Shown: positions 48,181 to 59,575 of the stretch, in pieces
Position numbering within the stretch: position 1 is the stretch's first letter
Layout of the letters: each line of letters begins with the position of its first letter
DNA from: Streptomyces lincolnensis
Lineage (GTDB): Bacteria; Actinomycetota; Actinomycetes; Streptomycetales; Streptomycetaceae
Reading direction: 5' to 3'
Assembly (NCBI RefSeq): GCF_021173675.1
Contig: NZ_JAIHON010000001.1
Span: forward strand, 496,001-560,000
DNA length: 64,000 nt
Program-made: the position numbers and the translations under genes
Notes under the pieces: generated by a model
What the model was told of the DNA's origin: nothing
Database searches by the model: none
What the model saw: the letters and a program-made list of their open reading frames with translations, nothing else

Positions 48181-49568
48181 GAGTACTCCAACTTCCCTGC
48201 TGCGCGCAGGTGTTGTACGGCATAGGAGCGCCAGGGGCGCCAGCTGTCGGGAATGTCGAGGCCCGGTGGGGCGACATCGGGATCGCCGAGGGCGCGGGTG
48301 CGGACGGCGGCGACGACCCGGCCGTCCAGACCGGGCAGGGCGAGCAGCGCTGCCTGCGCGTCGTCCCGGTCGGCGCCCGGGTCGAGGCGTACGGCGCCGT
48401 CGGCGAGGGCGGTGGTGAGCGCGCCCAGGGGGCCGTCCGGCTCGGCCTCGGCGAGGACGGCCGGGTCGGGGAACACGTGGGTGAGGCTGCCGCAGGGGGC
48501 GTCGAGCGCCTTCCCGTACCGCCGCACCAGCCGCTCGGTCTCGGCGCGCCCCACCAGGGCCCGCACGGCGAACTCCTCCGGGTCGGCGGCTCCGGGCGAC
48601 CGTAGGCCGGGACGGGCGGCGACCAGCGGGGCGAGCCGTGCGTCGGCGCCGAGCCGTTCGTCGACGGCGTAGGGATCGGAGTCGAGGTCGAACAGCCGCC
48701 GCAGCCGCTGTACGGCGGTGGTGAGGTCGCGGGGGTCGGTGAGGTGCAGCCGGGCGTCCAGCCAGCCGCCCGGGTTCGCCCCGGACCCGGACCTGGCCGT
48801 ACCCGGCCGCTCGTCGACGGCGACGATGCCGCTGCCGTGGGGCAGCCGCAGCGTACGGCGATAGGTCCGCCGCCCGCGCGCCCCGCTCACCTCCTCCACC
48901 CCGGCCACCGCCTCGGCCTCCAGCAGGTCGAAGGCCGCGCCCGCCTGGTAGGGCCCTCGGTGGGCGAGCCGCAGCGGGATGCCCGCCGTGGGGGTGGCCG
49001 CGCGCCGGGTGGTCCGGGCGGCGGCCCTGAGCTCGCTCGGTGTCGAGGCGTACACCTCGCGCATGGTGTCGTTGAACTGCCGCACACTGGCGAACCCCGA
49101 CGCGAACGCGATCTGGGTGACCGGCAGGTCGGTGGTCTGGAGCAGGACCCGCGCGGTGTGGGCCCGCTGCGCGCGGGCCAGCGCGACCGGTCCGGCGCCG
49201 AGTTCCGCGGTGAGCTGCCGCTGCACCTGCCGCGCGCTGTAGCCCAGCCGCCCGGCCAGCCCGGCGACTCCCTCACGGTCGACGACGCCGTCCCCGATCA
49301 GGCGCATGGCCCGTCCCACCACGTCCGCCCGGACGTTCCAGTCCGCCGAGCCCGGCACGGCGTCCGGCCGACACCGCCGGCAGGCCCGGAACCCCGAGCC
49401 CTGCGCGGCGGCGGCCGTCGCGAAGAACCGCACGTTGTGCCGCTTCGGCGTCACCGCCGGGCAGCTGGGACGGCAGTAGATCCCGGTCGTCTCGACAGCG
49501 AAGAAGAACTCGCCGTCGAACCGCCCGTCCCTGCTCCGTACCGCTTCGTACCTGGTGTCTTCGTCCAT
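48177..49568 (-). CDS. Ada-AlkA fusion: adaptive-response regulator/DNA-3-methyladenine glycosylase
   Basis: A 463-residue protein from ATG 49568. Domains: Ada zinc domain with four cysteines (GIYCRPSCPA and ACRRCRPDA, residues 25-70), whose first Cys accepts methyl groups from DNA phosphotriesters; AraC HTH (ALARAQRAHTARVLLQTTDL, QIAFASGFASVRQFNDTMRE); then an AlkA-like glycosylase with an HhH region (LLALPGLDGRVVAAVRTRAL). After GDPDVAPP the sequence goes quickly to PDSWRPWRSY, shorter than I remember for many AlkA proteins, and the catalytic Asp cannot be placed with certainty. Overlaps ogt. It senses alkylation and activates its own operon. Confidence 0.9.
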   Translation of the reverse strand: MDEDTRYEAVRSRDGRFDGEFFFAVETTGIYCRPSCPAVTPKRHNVRFFATAAAAQGSGFRACRRCRPDAVPGSADWNVRADVVGRAMRLIGDGVVDREGVAGLAGRLGYSARQVQRQLTAELGAGPVALARAQRAHTARVLLQTTDLPVTQIAFASGFASVRQFNDTMREVYASTPSELRAAARTTRRAATPTAGIPLRLAHRGPYQAGAAFDLLEAEAVAGVEEVSGARGRRTYRRTLRLPHGSGIVAVDERPGTARSGSGANPGGWLDARLHLTDPRDLTTAVQRLRRLFDLDSDPYAVDERLGADARLAPLVAARPGLRSPGAADPEEFAVRALVGRAETERLVRRYGKALDAPCGSLTHVFPDPAVLAEAEPDGPLGALTTALADGAVRLDPGADRDDAQAALLALPGLDGRVVAAVRTRALGDPDVAPPGLDIPDSWRPWRSYAVQHLRAAGKLEYS

Positions 49569-49632
49569 CACATGACCCAGTGTGGCCCTTGCGGGCCCCC
49601 CGGGCTGGCGGAAATCGGACGGGGCGCTGGGA

Positions 49633-49693
49633 GACGGCGCTCGTCTTGACGGCACTCGTCTTGGAGACGGCACTCGTCTTGGAGACGGCACTC
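49633..49693. repeat. Tandem 15-18-bp repeats upstream of ada-alkA
   Basis: Four units beginning GACGGCRCTCGTCTT (49633, 49648, 49666, 49684; the last truncated) lie directly upstream of the ada-alkA start region. Two middle copies are identical 18-mers. The first three carry the same CTCGTCTT end. Confidence 0.8.
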
Positions 49694-49788
49694 CTCAACG
49701 CCGGCCCAGGCAATCCCAGCCCGTCCGGCGTTTGAGGACGAGGCCCCTTCAGGGCCGACAGCGGGGGCCTGGGGGCGGCAGCCCCCAG
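49694..49788. repeat. Dispersed Streptomyces repeat with three hairpins
   Basis: Three stem-loops in a row: CTCAACGCCGG with CCGGCGTTTGAG (49694-49704/49725-49736, one bulge), GGCCC/GGGCC (49742-49756) and CTGGGGGC-GGCA-GCCCCCAG (49769-49788). I recognise these words, in this order, from many Streptomyces intergenic regions. It separates the ada-alkA upstream region from the rsgA 3' end and may act as a terminator. Confidence 0.75.
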
Positions 49789-49824
49789 AGACGGCCACCC
49801 CCACACCCCGGCAAGGAACGCGCC

Positions 49825-50925
49825 CTAACTCCAACGCCCCCGCTTCGCCTCCATCGCCGCCTTCCCGATCGCCCCCTTCCGCTTCCAGTCCTTGCGGATC
49901 TCCGCCCGGAGCCGCGCGTCGGTCTTGGCCACGATCCGCTGGTTCTCGCGCAGCAGCTTGCGGTAACTGTCCAACCGCCGCTCCCCCAGCTCGCCGGAGG
50001 CCACCGCGGCGAGGACCGCACACCCCGGCTCACTCTCGTGCGCGCAGTCGTGGAAGCGGCAGCGCTCCGCCAGCGACTCGATCTCGGAGAAGACCTGTCC
50101 GACCCCGCTCTCGGCGTCCCAGAGACCGACACCCCGCAGCCCCGGTGTGTCGATGAGGACACCCCCGCCGGGCAGGGCGAGGAGATTGCGGGTGGTGGTC
50201 GTGTGCCGCCCCTTGCCGTCCGCGTCGCGGGTGGCCTGTACGTCCATGACCTCCTCGCCGAGCAGCGCGTTCGCGAGCGTGGACTTGCCCGCGCCGGACT
50301 GCCCGAGCAGCACGGACGTACCGCCGGAGACGAGGGCGAGGAGGACGTCGAGCCCGTCCCCGCCCATGGCGCTGACCGGCAGCACCGGCACGCCGGGCGC
50401 GGTCGTCTCGACGTCCTGCACGAGGTGCGCGAGCGTCGCCGCGTCCGGCACCAGGTCGGCCTTGGTCAGCACGACCACGGGCTGCGCGCCCGACTCCCAG
50501 GCCAGCGCCAGGAACCGCTCGACCCGCCCGAGGTCGAGTTCGACGGCGAGCGACACGGCGACGATCGCGTGGTCGACGTTGGCCGCGAGGATCTGCCCCT
50601 CGGACCGCTTGGAGGAGGTGGAGCGCACGAAGGCCGTACGGCGCGGCAGATACGTCCGTACGTAGCGCGGGTTGCCCGCGGGTTCGACCGCGACCCAGTC
50701 ACCGGTGCACACGACCCGCATCGGGTCGTGCGGGGTGACGAACGCGGTGTCCGCCCGGAGGATCCCGTCGGCGGTGACCACGTCGCACTGACCGCGGTCG
50801 ACCCGGATCACACGTCCGGGCAGGAGCCCTTCGGGCTCGTAGGAAGCGAACTCGTCCGCCCAGGCGTCGTCCCAGCCGTAGGGAGCGAGCGCGGTGGAGA
50901 CGGAGGAAGCAGAGCTGGAAGTCAA
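49825..50925 (-). CDS. rsgA: Ribosome small-subunit-dependent GTPase RsgA
   Basis: A 366-residue circularly permuted GTPase. TTG 50925 is chosen for GAAGGG about 6 bases upstream; the frame is open to 51051 but that would overlap the small upstream ORF. N-terminal OB fold (LPGRVIRVDRGQCDVVTADG), then G4 LTKADL before G1 GQSGAGKSTLANALLG and G3 DTPGLRGVGL, and the zinc knuckle CRFHDCAHESEPGC. It releases RbfA and checks 30S subunit maturation. A 23-codon ORF with a strong ribosome site lies upstream on the same strand. Confidence 0.93.
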   Translation of the reverse strand: MTSSSASSVSTALAPYGWDDAWADEFASYEPEGLLPGRVIRVDRGQCDVVTADGILRADTAFVTPHDPMRVVCTGDWVAVEPAGNPRYVRTYLPRRTAFVRSTSSKRSEGQILAANVDHAIVAVSLAVELDLGRVERFLALAWESGAQPVVVLTKADLVPDAATLAHLVQDVETTAPGVPVLPVSAMGGDGLDVLLALVSGGTSVLLGQSGAGKSTLANALLGEEVMDVQATRDADGKGRHTTTTRNLLALPGGGVLIDTPGLRGVGLWDAESGVGQVFSEIESLAERCRFHDCAHESEPGCAVLAAVASGELGERRLDSYRKLLRENQRIVAKTDARLRAEIRKDWKRKGAIGKAAMEAKRGRWS

Positions 50926-50989
50926 GGGTGACCCTTCACAGGGGCGGCCCCGGCACGCGTCGTCGGACGCAGGAAAGAGGAAGAGTGGT

Positions 50990-51061
50990 TCAGCCGGTGG
51001 CCGCGGAGGTGGACTGGATGGATTCCTGGATGCGGGCAGCGCCCCTCGCAAAGACAGCCAT
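50990..51061 (-). CDS. 23-residue small ORF upstream of rsgA
   Basis: ATG 51061 is preceded by GAGGAGG with a 9-base gap, the best ribosome site in this region. It encodes 23 residues beginning MAVFARGAARIQESIQST and ends 64 bases before rsgA. A promoter-like pair lies about 80 bases upstream. It may be a leader peptide affecting rsgA expression or a real small protein. No run of a single amino acid suggests classical attenuation. Found by reading; no homologue is known to me. Confidence 0.5.
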   Translation of the reverse strand: MAVFARGAARIQESIQSTSAATG

Positions 51062-51136
51062 CGGTCGACACCTCCTCGTCAGCTCTTCAGCTCTCGTTCG
51101 GTCGCGGAGCCGTGGGCCACCGCGTGGATCGCCCTC

Positions 51137-51167
51137 ACTCTAGCCCGGCCCCTCGGCACCCCGTCAA
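51137..51167 (-). promoter_or_regulatory. Promoter candidate for the small ORF and rsgA
   Basis: On the minus strand TTGACG (51167-51162) and TAGAGT (51142-51137) match the HrdB consensus boxes, although the spacer of 19 bases is slightly long. It lies 76 bases upstream of the small ORF. Confidence 0.5.
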
Positions 51168-51189
51168 CGCATTTTCACCGGCCGGGTCC

Positions 51190-52659
51190 TCACGCCTTCG
51201 CGCACTTCTCCCCGTTCAGCGTGAAGCCGTACGCCGGCGCGTTCTTCCCCTGCCACGAGGCGAGGAAGCCGAGGGAGAGGGAGCCGTCGGCGGGGACCTT
51301 CTTGTTGTAGGCGGCGGCGGTGGCGGTGATGCGCGGGCCCTTCTGGGTGAAGCTCGCGTCCCACATCTGGCCGACCCGCTGGCCGTCGGGGAAGGACCAG
51401 CCGACGGTCCAGGAGTCGAGGGCGTGTTCGGTGGTGATGGTGACGGTGGCCTGGAAGCCGTCGGGCCACTGGTTGACCAGGTCGTAGCTGACGCGGCACG
51501 TCGGGGAGGCGCTCGGGTCGTCGGCGGTGGCCTCGGAGGTGGCGGTGCCCTGGGGTGTGGTGCCGGGGTTCTTCACGCCCTCGGAGGTCTCGGAGGTGCC
51601 GGCCTGGCCCGAGGGCCTGGGCGAGCTGGTGGAGCTGACGTCGGTGGGCGAGACGGACGGGGAGGGGTCGGCGGCGACCGGCCGGCTGTCGGCGGAGCCG
51701 CTGGGGGACGCGCCGCCGTCGGTGTCGGCGCCCGGCATCATCGAGACGGCGAGGGCCAGCAGGGAGACCAGGACGGCGGCGACGAGGAGGCCGTTGCGCA
51801 CCACCCGGGCCTTGTGCGCGCCGGGGTTCGGGGGGCCGTCGCCGTCGGCCGGGCCGGGGCGTCCGGCGCCGAGCCGTACCTCGGCGGCGCGTCGGCGCCG
51901 TTCCAGGTAGGCGAGGCCGCCCCAGCCTATGACCCCGCCGGCCAGGGCCGCGGGCAGTCCGCCGCCGTGCAGCCGCAGACAGGCGGCGGCCTCGGCGCAC
52001 TCCACGCACCGGGCGAGGTGGCGGGAGAGGTCGTCGGGGGTGTCGGCGGCGGGCGAGCGGGTGACCGCGTCGAGCAGCCGGGCGTAGCTGCGGCACTGCG
52101 CGTCCATCGGTGTGTCGAGATGGTTGCGGTGGCAGCGGTCCCGGAACAGGCCCCGGACCTGGGCGAGTTCGTCGGGGACGGTGGCCGGGTCGAGGCCGAG
52201 CCGGCGTGCCACCGCGCTCAGCGGCAGCGCCTCCACCTCGGCCAGCCACAGCAACTCGGCGTCGGCCGCCTGGAGGTCGCGCAGTCCGCGCAGCGCGAGC
52301 GGGCGCCGCAGCGGGGGGCCCGAGTAGCGGGCGGCCTTGTCGGAGTTGAGCCACAGGCGCAGTTCGGGGTCGAGCCGATGGCCGTGCCCCTGGGTCTCCC
52401 ACTCCTCGGCCGTGGTCCGTACGGCCGTCAGCAGCAGCGGGATCCTGGGCAGACGGGCCGGGCGGCGGCCGGCGCCGCGGGCCGGGGTGGCCTCGGCGGC
52501 ACGGGCCTCGCGCATGCCGAGGGAGAAGGCCTCCGTGGCCAGTTGGGTGGCCGACGTGGAACCCGAGGTGCACAGGTCGGCGTAGGAGAGCACGGCGTCC
52601 CAGCACTCGGCGAACCGCGCGGCCTCCGCGGAGTCCTGGGGAGTCGGCAGGTCGGGCAT
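51190..52659 (-). CDS. Membrane protein with sigma-like domain, zinc-finger motif and extracellular CBM2
   Basis: A 489-residue protein from ATG 52659 (MPDLPTPQDS). Residues 1-210 look like a degenerate sigma factor: a helical ECWDAVLSYADLCTSGSTSA part and a region-4-like HTH (ELLWLAEVEALPLSAVARRL, then GLDPATVPDELAQVRGLFRD). Residues 214-221 read HLARCVEC, an HxxxCxxC anti-sigma zinc-finger motif. A TM helix (LLVAAVLVSLLALAVSMM, about residue 300) and a Ser/Thr/Pro linker lead to a ~100-residue CBM2-like cellulose-binding module with two cysteines and conserved Trp (WPDGFQATVTI, SWTVGWSFPDGQRV). Predicted to bind polysaccharide outside and signal to the transcription machinery inside. Confidence 0.85.
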   Translation of the reverse strand: MPDLPTPQDSAEAARFAECWDAVLSYADLCTSGSTSATQLATEAFSLGMREARAAEATPARGAGRRPARLPRIPLLLTAVRTTAEEWETQGHGHRLDPELRLWLNSDKAARYSGPPLRRPLALRGLRDLQAADAELLWLAEVEALPLSAVARRLGLDPATVPDELAQVRGLFRDRCHRNHLDTPMDAQCRSYARLLDAVTRSPAADTPDDLSRHLARCVECAEAAACLRLHGGGLPAALAGGVIGWGGLAYLERRRRAAEVRLGAGRPGPADGDGPPNPGAHKARVVRNGLLVAAVLVSLLALAVSMMPGADTDGGASPSGSADSRPVAADPSPSVSPTDVSSTSSPRPSGQAGTSETSEGVKNPGTTPQGTATSEATADDPSASPTCRVSYDLVNQWPDGFQATVTITTEHALDSWTVGWSFPDGQRVGQMWDASFTQKGPRITATAAAYNKKVPADGSLSLGFLASWQGKNAPAYGFTLNGEKCAKA

Positions 52660-52881
52660 GGGTCTCCTGCAGTCACAAGCGAGGTCAACTCGCCATACTG
52701 GCAAAGGAGTTGGGGGGAACCTCGCGGCAGGACCCGAGCTTTTCACGACTCCCACACAACTGACAAGCGGCCTGTTCAAATGTCAGGACTCACTGTCACG
52801 TCCCACCACCCGGGGTCCCCGACTCCATCCGATGGTACGGATCCGGCCACCCCATGACTCAACCTCAGCCCCAGGAGTTTC

Positions 52882-55655
<2,774 letters not shown>

Positions 55656-55773
55656 CTTCGTAAGCCCCCTTTCCTAACCCCTTGTCGAAAGTCCTGGCTG
55701 CCCATAGCCTGACGCCCGCGCCGGAGCCGACGTCGTCCCGGCCCGAGCCGCGAAGGGATGGGGAGGGCGCCCC

Positions 55774-57018
55774 ATGAAGCGCACATCACGTGACATCCGT
55801 ACCGCGAACCGCTACGAGGTGCTGCGCCAGATCATCGCCGAGTCACCCACCTCGCGGCAGGAGCTGGCGGCCGCCACCGGGCTGAGCCTGGCCACGGTCG
55901 CCACGCTCGTCGGCGAGCTGCTCGACCTGCGGATGATCACGGAGGTGGGGTTCGAGGACTCGGCCGGGGGCCGTCCGAGGGGCCTGGTCGCCGTGAACGC
56001 CTCGGGCGGCGCCCTGATCGGCGTGGACATCGCGGAGACGTACGTCCATGTCGAGCTGTTCGACCTCGCACTGAACGTGCTGGCCCGCGCCGACGAGCAC
56101 ATGCGCCCCGGGGAGAGCCTGCCGGAGCAGGTCGTCGCCCATGTCGCGGCCGCCGTCGGCTCGGTGGTCGCACAGGCCGGGATCGAGGGCGCCCGGGTGC
56201 TCGGCGTCGGGGTGAGCGTGCCGGGGCAGGTCGACCGGGCCACCGGCATCTCGGAGTACGCGCCGAACTGGGACTGGCACGACGTGCCGTTGCTCGACCT
56301 GCTCACCGAGCACATCGCCTATCCGCTGTACCTGGACAACCCGCTGCGGGCCGTCGCGGTGGCGGAGCTGTGGTTCGGGGCGGCGCGGGGGCGCGGGGAC
56401 GCGGTGGTGGTGAACCTCGGCACCGGGGTGGGCGCCGGGCTCCTGCTGGGCGGCGGGCTGCACCGGGGGGTGAGCAACAGCGCCGGCGAGTGGGGCCACA
56501 CCACGATCGTGCTGGACGGGCGGCTGTGCCACTGCGGCAACCACGGCTGCGTGGAGACGTACGTGGGCGCCCCCGGCATCATGCTGAACCTGCGGGAGCT
56601 CAGCCCCGACAGCGCACTGCTGCACCCCGAGGACCAGACGGCCACCGTCGACGCGCTGGCCCGGGGCGTGCGGGAGCGGGATCCGGTGGCGCTGAAGGTG
56701 GTCCGGGACACCGCCCGCTATCTCGGCGCCGGCATCGCCGACCTGGTCAACCTGTTCAACCCGGAGGTGGTCGTGCTCAGCAGCTGGGTGGCGGCCGCCC
56801 TGGGCGAGCCACTGGTCGCCGAGGTCCGCGAGGCCGTGGCCCGGCACGCGCTGCCCCGGCCGATGGCCGCCACCGAGATCGTGCTGTCCGCGATCCCCAC
56901 GGATCCGGCCTGTCTGGGCGCCGCGACCTTCGCGCTCGAAGGCGCCCTGCAGTCGGTGGGCCAGCGGTCCGCGAAGCGCGCCACGCGGTCGAGGAGCCGT
57001 ACCGCGCCGTCGTCCTGA
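55774..57018 (+). CDS. ROK-family transcriptional regulator
   Basis: A 414-residue protein from ATG 55774. N-terminal winged helix (ESPTSRQELAAATGLSLATV, residues 20-60), then a ROK sugar-kinase-like domain: IGVDIAETYVHVEL phosphate-1 region, VVVNLGTGVGAGLLLGGGL, and the zinc motif GHTTIVLDGRLCHCGNHGC with CVETY. It heads the beta-galactoside locus (308 bases before the binding-protein gene, same strand) and probably represses it until sugar binds. The C-terminal basic tail (AKRATRSRSRTAPSS) is odd and runs into a tandem repeat. Confidence 0.93.
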   Translation: MKRTSRDIRTANRYEVLRQIIAESPTSRQELAAATGLSLATVATLVGELLDLRMITEVGFEDSAGGRPRGLVAVNASGGALIGVDIAETYVHVELFDLALNVLARADEHMRPGESLPEQVVAHVAAAVGSVVAQAGIEGARVLGVGVSVPGQVDRATGISEYAPNWDWHDVPLLDLLTEHIAYPLYLDNPLRAVAVAELWFGAARGRGDAVVVNLGTGVGAGLLLGGGLHRGVSNSAGEWGHTTIVLDGRLCHCGNHGCVETYVGAPGIMLNLRELSPDSALLHPEDQTATVDALARGVRERDPVALKVVRDTARYLGAGIADLVNLFNPEVVVLSSWVAAALGEPLVAEVREAVARHALPRPMAATEIVLSAIPTDPACLGAATFALEGALQSVGQRSAKRATRSRSRTAPSS

Positions 57019-57080
57019 CGGCACGGCCGTCGTCCTGACGCCACGGCCGTCGTCCTGACGCCACGGCCGTCGTCCTGACA
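57001..57080 (+). repeat. Four tandem 20-bp repeats including the ROK stop codon
   Basis: Exact 20-base periodicity with units at 57001, 57021, 57041 and 57061; each ends CCGTCGTCCTGAC. The TGA of the first copy (57016-57018) is the stop of the ROK gene. Confidence 0.9.
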
Positions 57081-57171
57081 CGACGGCCCGCAGGCCGCCG
57101 TACCACCCTCCTGACCAGGCTTCGCGACCCCTTCGTGACCGGTCCGCCACCGGAACGCAACTGATCACGTC

Positions 57172-57181
57172 CGGTATACCG
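57172..57181 (+). promoter_or_regulatory. Palindrome upstream of the sugar ABC operon
   Basis: CGGTATACCG is a perfect 10-bp palindrome in the AT-richer part of the 308-base gap before the binding-protein gene, about 150 bases from its start. Candidate operator for the ROK regulator; no other gene in the gap. Confidence 0.4.
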
Positions 57182-57326
57182 AACGTTACGCAACGCTTCG
57201 AACAGGCTTCGTTCAACCCCTTGCCGAAGCCTTAGCCGAAGGTTAACGTCCCGCTCCGCACCGCTCTTCCAGCCATCTTCCGCTGAGCGTCTGAGCCGCA
57301 GCCGCACTCGAGACAAGGACGTCGCC

Positions 57327-58589
57327 ATGTCGGCATTGAGCAACAGCACCTGGGACCGCCGTAACGTTCTGCGCGCCGCCATGGGCCTGGCCGCCGCCGG
57401 CGGACTCGCCGCGTGCGGCGGCAACAACGGCCGGGGCGGCGGCGCCTCGGGCGTGAACCTCACCCAGTACTTCCACGCCTACGGCGAGCAGGGCACCGAG
57501 CAGGCCATCAAGCGGTACGCCAAGGCCTACGACAAGGCCAACGTGACCACGCAGTGGATCACCAGCTCCGACTTCGAGAGCAAGCTCTTCGCCACGCTGC
57601 TCACCGACAAGGCGCCCGACCTCTTCGAGTTCCACCCGCAGATCCAGCTGGTCAGAAGCGGCCAGGTGGCGGACCTGACCGACCTCGTCGCGCCGGTCAA
57701 GAGCGACTTCAACCCGGCCGACATCACGTCGCACACGGTCGACGGGAAGATATACGGCGTCCGGATGATCGACGACCCGCAGTTCTTCTTCTACCGCAAG
57801 TCGCTGCTTGAGCAGGCCAAGGTCGAGGTGCCCACCACCCTCGACGAGCTGATGGAGGCCGCCGCCAAGCTCACCACCGGCAAGGTCAAGGGCCTGTACA
57901 TGGGCAACGACCTGCACAGCGTCAACGACACGTTGATCTGGTCGGCCGGCGCCCAGCACCTCGACGCGAAGAACGAGATCGCCTACCACACGGACGGCGT
58001 CGTCGAGGGCCTGAAGAAGATGCGCAAGCTGTTCACCAGCGGCGACCTTCTCCTCGGCGCCCCGACCGAGTCCTGGGACCCGTCCTCGTTCACCCAGGGC
58101 CTGTGCGCCATCCAGTTCTGCGGCATGTGGGCGATGCCGGCGATCCAGGAGGCGCTCGGCGACGACTGGGGGGTCTTCCCCTTCCCCAAGACCGTCGACT
58201 CCGGCAAGCAGTCGGTCTACAACGGCGGCTGGTCGATGTTCGTCAACGCCAAGGGCAAGAACGTCGACGCGGCCAAGGAATACGTCAAGTGGCTGTGGAT
58301 CGACCAGAAGAAGTACCAGGAGGACTGGGCCACCTCCTACGGCTTCCACATCCCGCCGCGCGCCTCGCTCGCGCAGTCCGCCACCAAGCTCAAGTCGGGC
58401 AACGCCGCCGAGGGCGTCCGGCTCTTCAACGAGTTCGGGCACTTCGACAACATCGGCTGGACCCAGGCCATGCGCACCGCCTTCGAGGACGTCTTCGCCA
58501 ACTCCGTCCGCAAGGACATGGACCCGGAGGCCGCCCTCGACAAGTGCGACACGGTCGTCAACCGCGAACTGAAGAAGCTGTTCGGATAG
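57327..58589 (+). CDS. Sugar ABC transporter substrate-binding lipoprotein
   Basis: A 420-residue protein from ATG 57327 with AAGGA 9 bases upstream. A lipoprotein signal with twin Arg (DRRNVLRAAMGLAAAGGLAAC) and lipobox Cys30 suggests possible Tat export. The mature part has the SBP_bac family 1 pattern: DFESKLFATLLTDKAPDLFE, GVRMIDDPQFFFYRKSLLEQ, GTEQAIKRYAKAYDKAN, QFCGMWAMPAIQEAL. It binds sugar outside and feeds the two permeases that follow. With LacZ downstream, the substrate is likely a beta-galactoside such as lactose or galacto-oligosaccharide. Confidence 0.93.
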   Translation: MSALSNSTWDRRNVLRAAMGLAAAGGLAACGGNNGRGGGASGVNLTQYFHAYGEQGTEQAIKRYAKAYDKANVTTQWITSSDFESKLFATLLTDKAPDLFEFHPQIQLVRSGQVADLTDLVAPVKSDFNPADITSHTVDGKIYGVRMIDDPQFFFYRKSLLEQAKVEVPTTLDELMEAAAKLTTGKVKGLYMGNDLHSVNDTLIWSAGAQHLDAKNEIAYHTDGVVEGLKKMRKLFTSGDLLLGAPTESWDPSSFTQGLCAIQFCGMWAMPAIQEALGDDWGVFPFPKTVDSGKQSVYNGGWSMFVNAKGKNVDAAKEYVKWLWIDQKKYQEDWATSYGFHIPPRASLAQSATKLKSGNAAEGVRLFNEFGHFDNIGWTQAMRTAFEDVFANSVRKDMDPEAALDKCDTVVNRELKKLFG

Positions 58590-58609
58590 GCCGCGGGACG
58601 GACCACGAC

Positions 58610-59575
58610 ATGTCGGTGACCAAGACACCCGACCTCGCGCGCCCCGCCCCGGCCAAGGCCTCACCGGCCCGGCCGCGGCGGGGGCTGCGGGGCAGCGCCA
58701 CACTCAACTTCTGGCTCTTCACCGGGCCCTTCCTCATCGGCCTGGCGATCTTCATCTACGCGCCGATCCTCTGGAGCGTCTGGCTCAGCTTCTTCGACGC
58801 GCGCTTCACCGTCACGCCGGACAAGTTCATCGGCTTCGACAACTACACGTACATGCTGACGAACGACGACTTCGTCGGCTCGCTCGGCACGTTCACCGTC
58901 TTCGCCGCGTTCATCGTGCCCACCACCTGGGCGTTCTCGCTGGGCCTGGCCCTGCTGGTGAACCGGCTGCGTTTCATGCGGGCGTTCTTCCGCTCGGTGT
59001 TCTTCCTGCCGACCGCGTGCAGCTATGTGGCCGCCTCGCTGATCTGGAAGATGTCCATCTTCAGCGGCGTCCGCTTCGGTTTGATGAACACCGTCCTCGG
59101 CTGGTTCGGGATCGAGAACATCGCCTGGCTGGCCGACCCCAACCCGCCCTGGTACTGGCTGGTCATCGTCTCGGCCCGGCTCTGGCTGCAGTCCGGCTTC
59201 TACATGATCCTGTTCCTGGCCGCGCTCCAGAACATTCCGGGCGAACTGTACGAGGCCGCCGCCATCGACGGTGCCAAGCCGGGCTGGCAGACCTTCCGGC
59301 ACATCACCCTGCCCCAGCTGCGGGCCACCTCCACCGCGGTGGTCCTGCTGCTGCTGATCGCCGCCTACCAGGCCTTCGACGAGTTCTTCAACCTGCTGTC
59401 GAAGACCACCTGGGGCCGCCCGCCCCTGGTCGAGCTGTACTACAAGGCCCTGGGCGAGAGCCAGGACTACGGTGCCGGCAGCGCGGGGGCCGTCATCCTG
59501 ACCGTGCTGATCTGCGTCGTGACCCTGTTCCAGGGCAGGATCATGGGCTTCGGAAGGGGGGACGAGTCCAAGTGA
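58610..59575 (+). CDS. Sugar ABC transporter permease 1 (MalF/LacF type)
   Basis: A 321-residue permease from ATG 58610, 20 bases after the binding-protein stop. Six TM helices, first NFWLFTGPFLIGLAIFIYAP; the EAA loop that contacts the ATPase reads EAAAIDGAKPGWQTFRHITL. It overlaps the next permease by four bases (GTGA), so the pair is co-translated. No ATPase gene is nearby; Streptomyces use the shared MsiK ATPase for such importers. Confidence 0.93.
   Translation: MSVTKTPDLARPAPAKASPARPRRGLRGSATLNFWLFTGPFLIGLAIFIYAPILWSVWLSFFDARFTVTPDKFIGFDNYTYMLTNDDFVGSLGTFTVFAAFIVPTTWAFSLGLALLVNRLRFMRAFFRSVFFLPTACSYVAASLIWKMSIFSGVRFGLMNTVLGWFGIENIAWLADPNPPWYWLVIVSARLWLQSGFYMILFLAALQNIPGELYEAAAIDGAKPGWQTFRHITLPQLRATSTAVVLLLLIAAYQAFDEFFNLLSKTTWGRPPLVELYYKALGESQDYGAGSAGAVILTVLICVVTLFQGRIMGFGRGDESK

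Noticed and set aside
57001..57080. Repeat array after the ROK gene as a CRISPR or attachment site
   Set aside because: Head-to-tail 20-bp repeats with no spacers; no integrase nearby. It is a simple tandem repeat.
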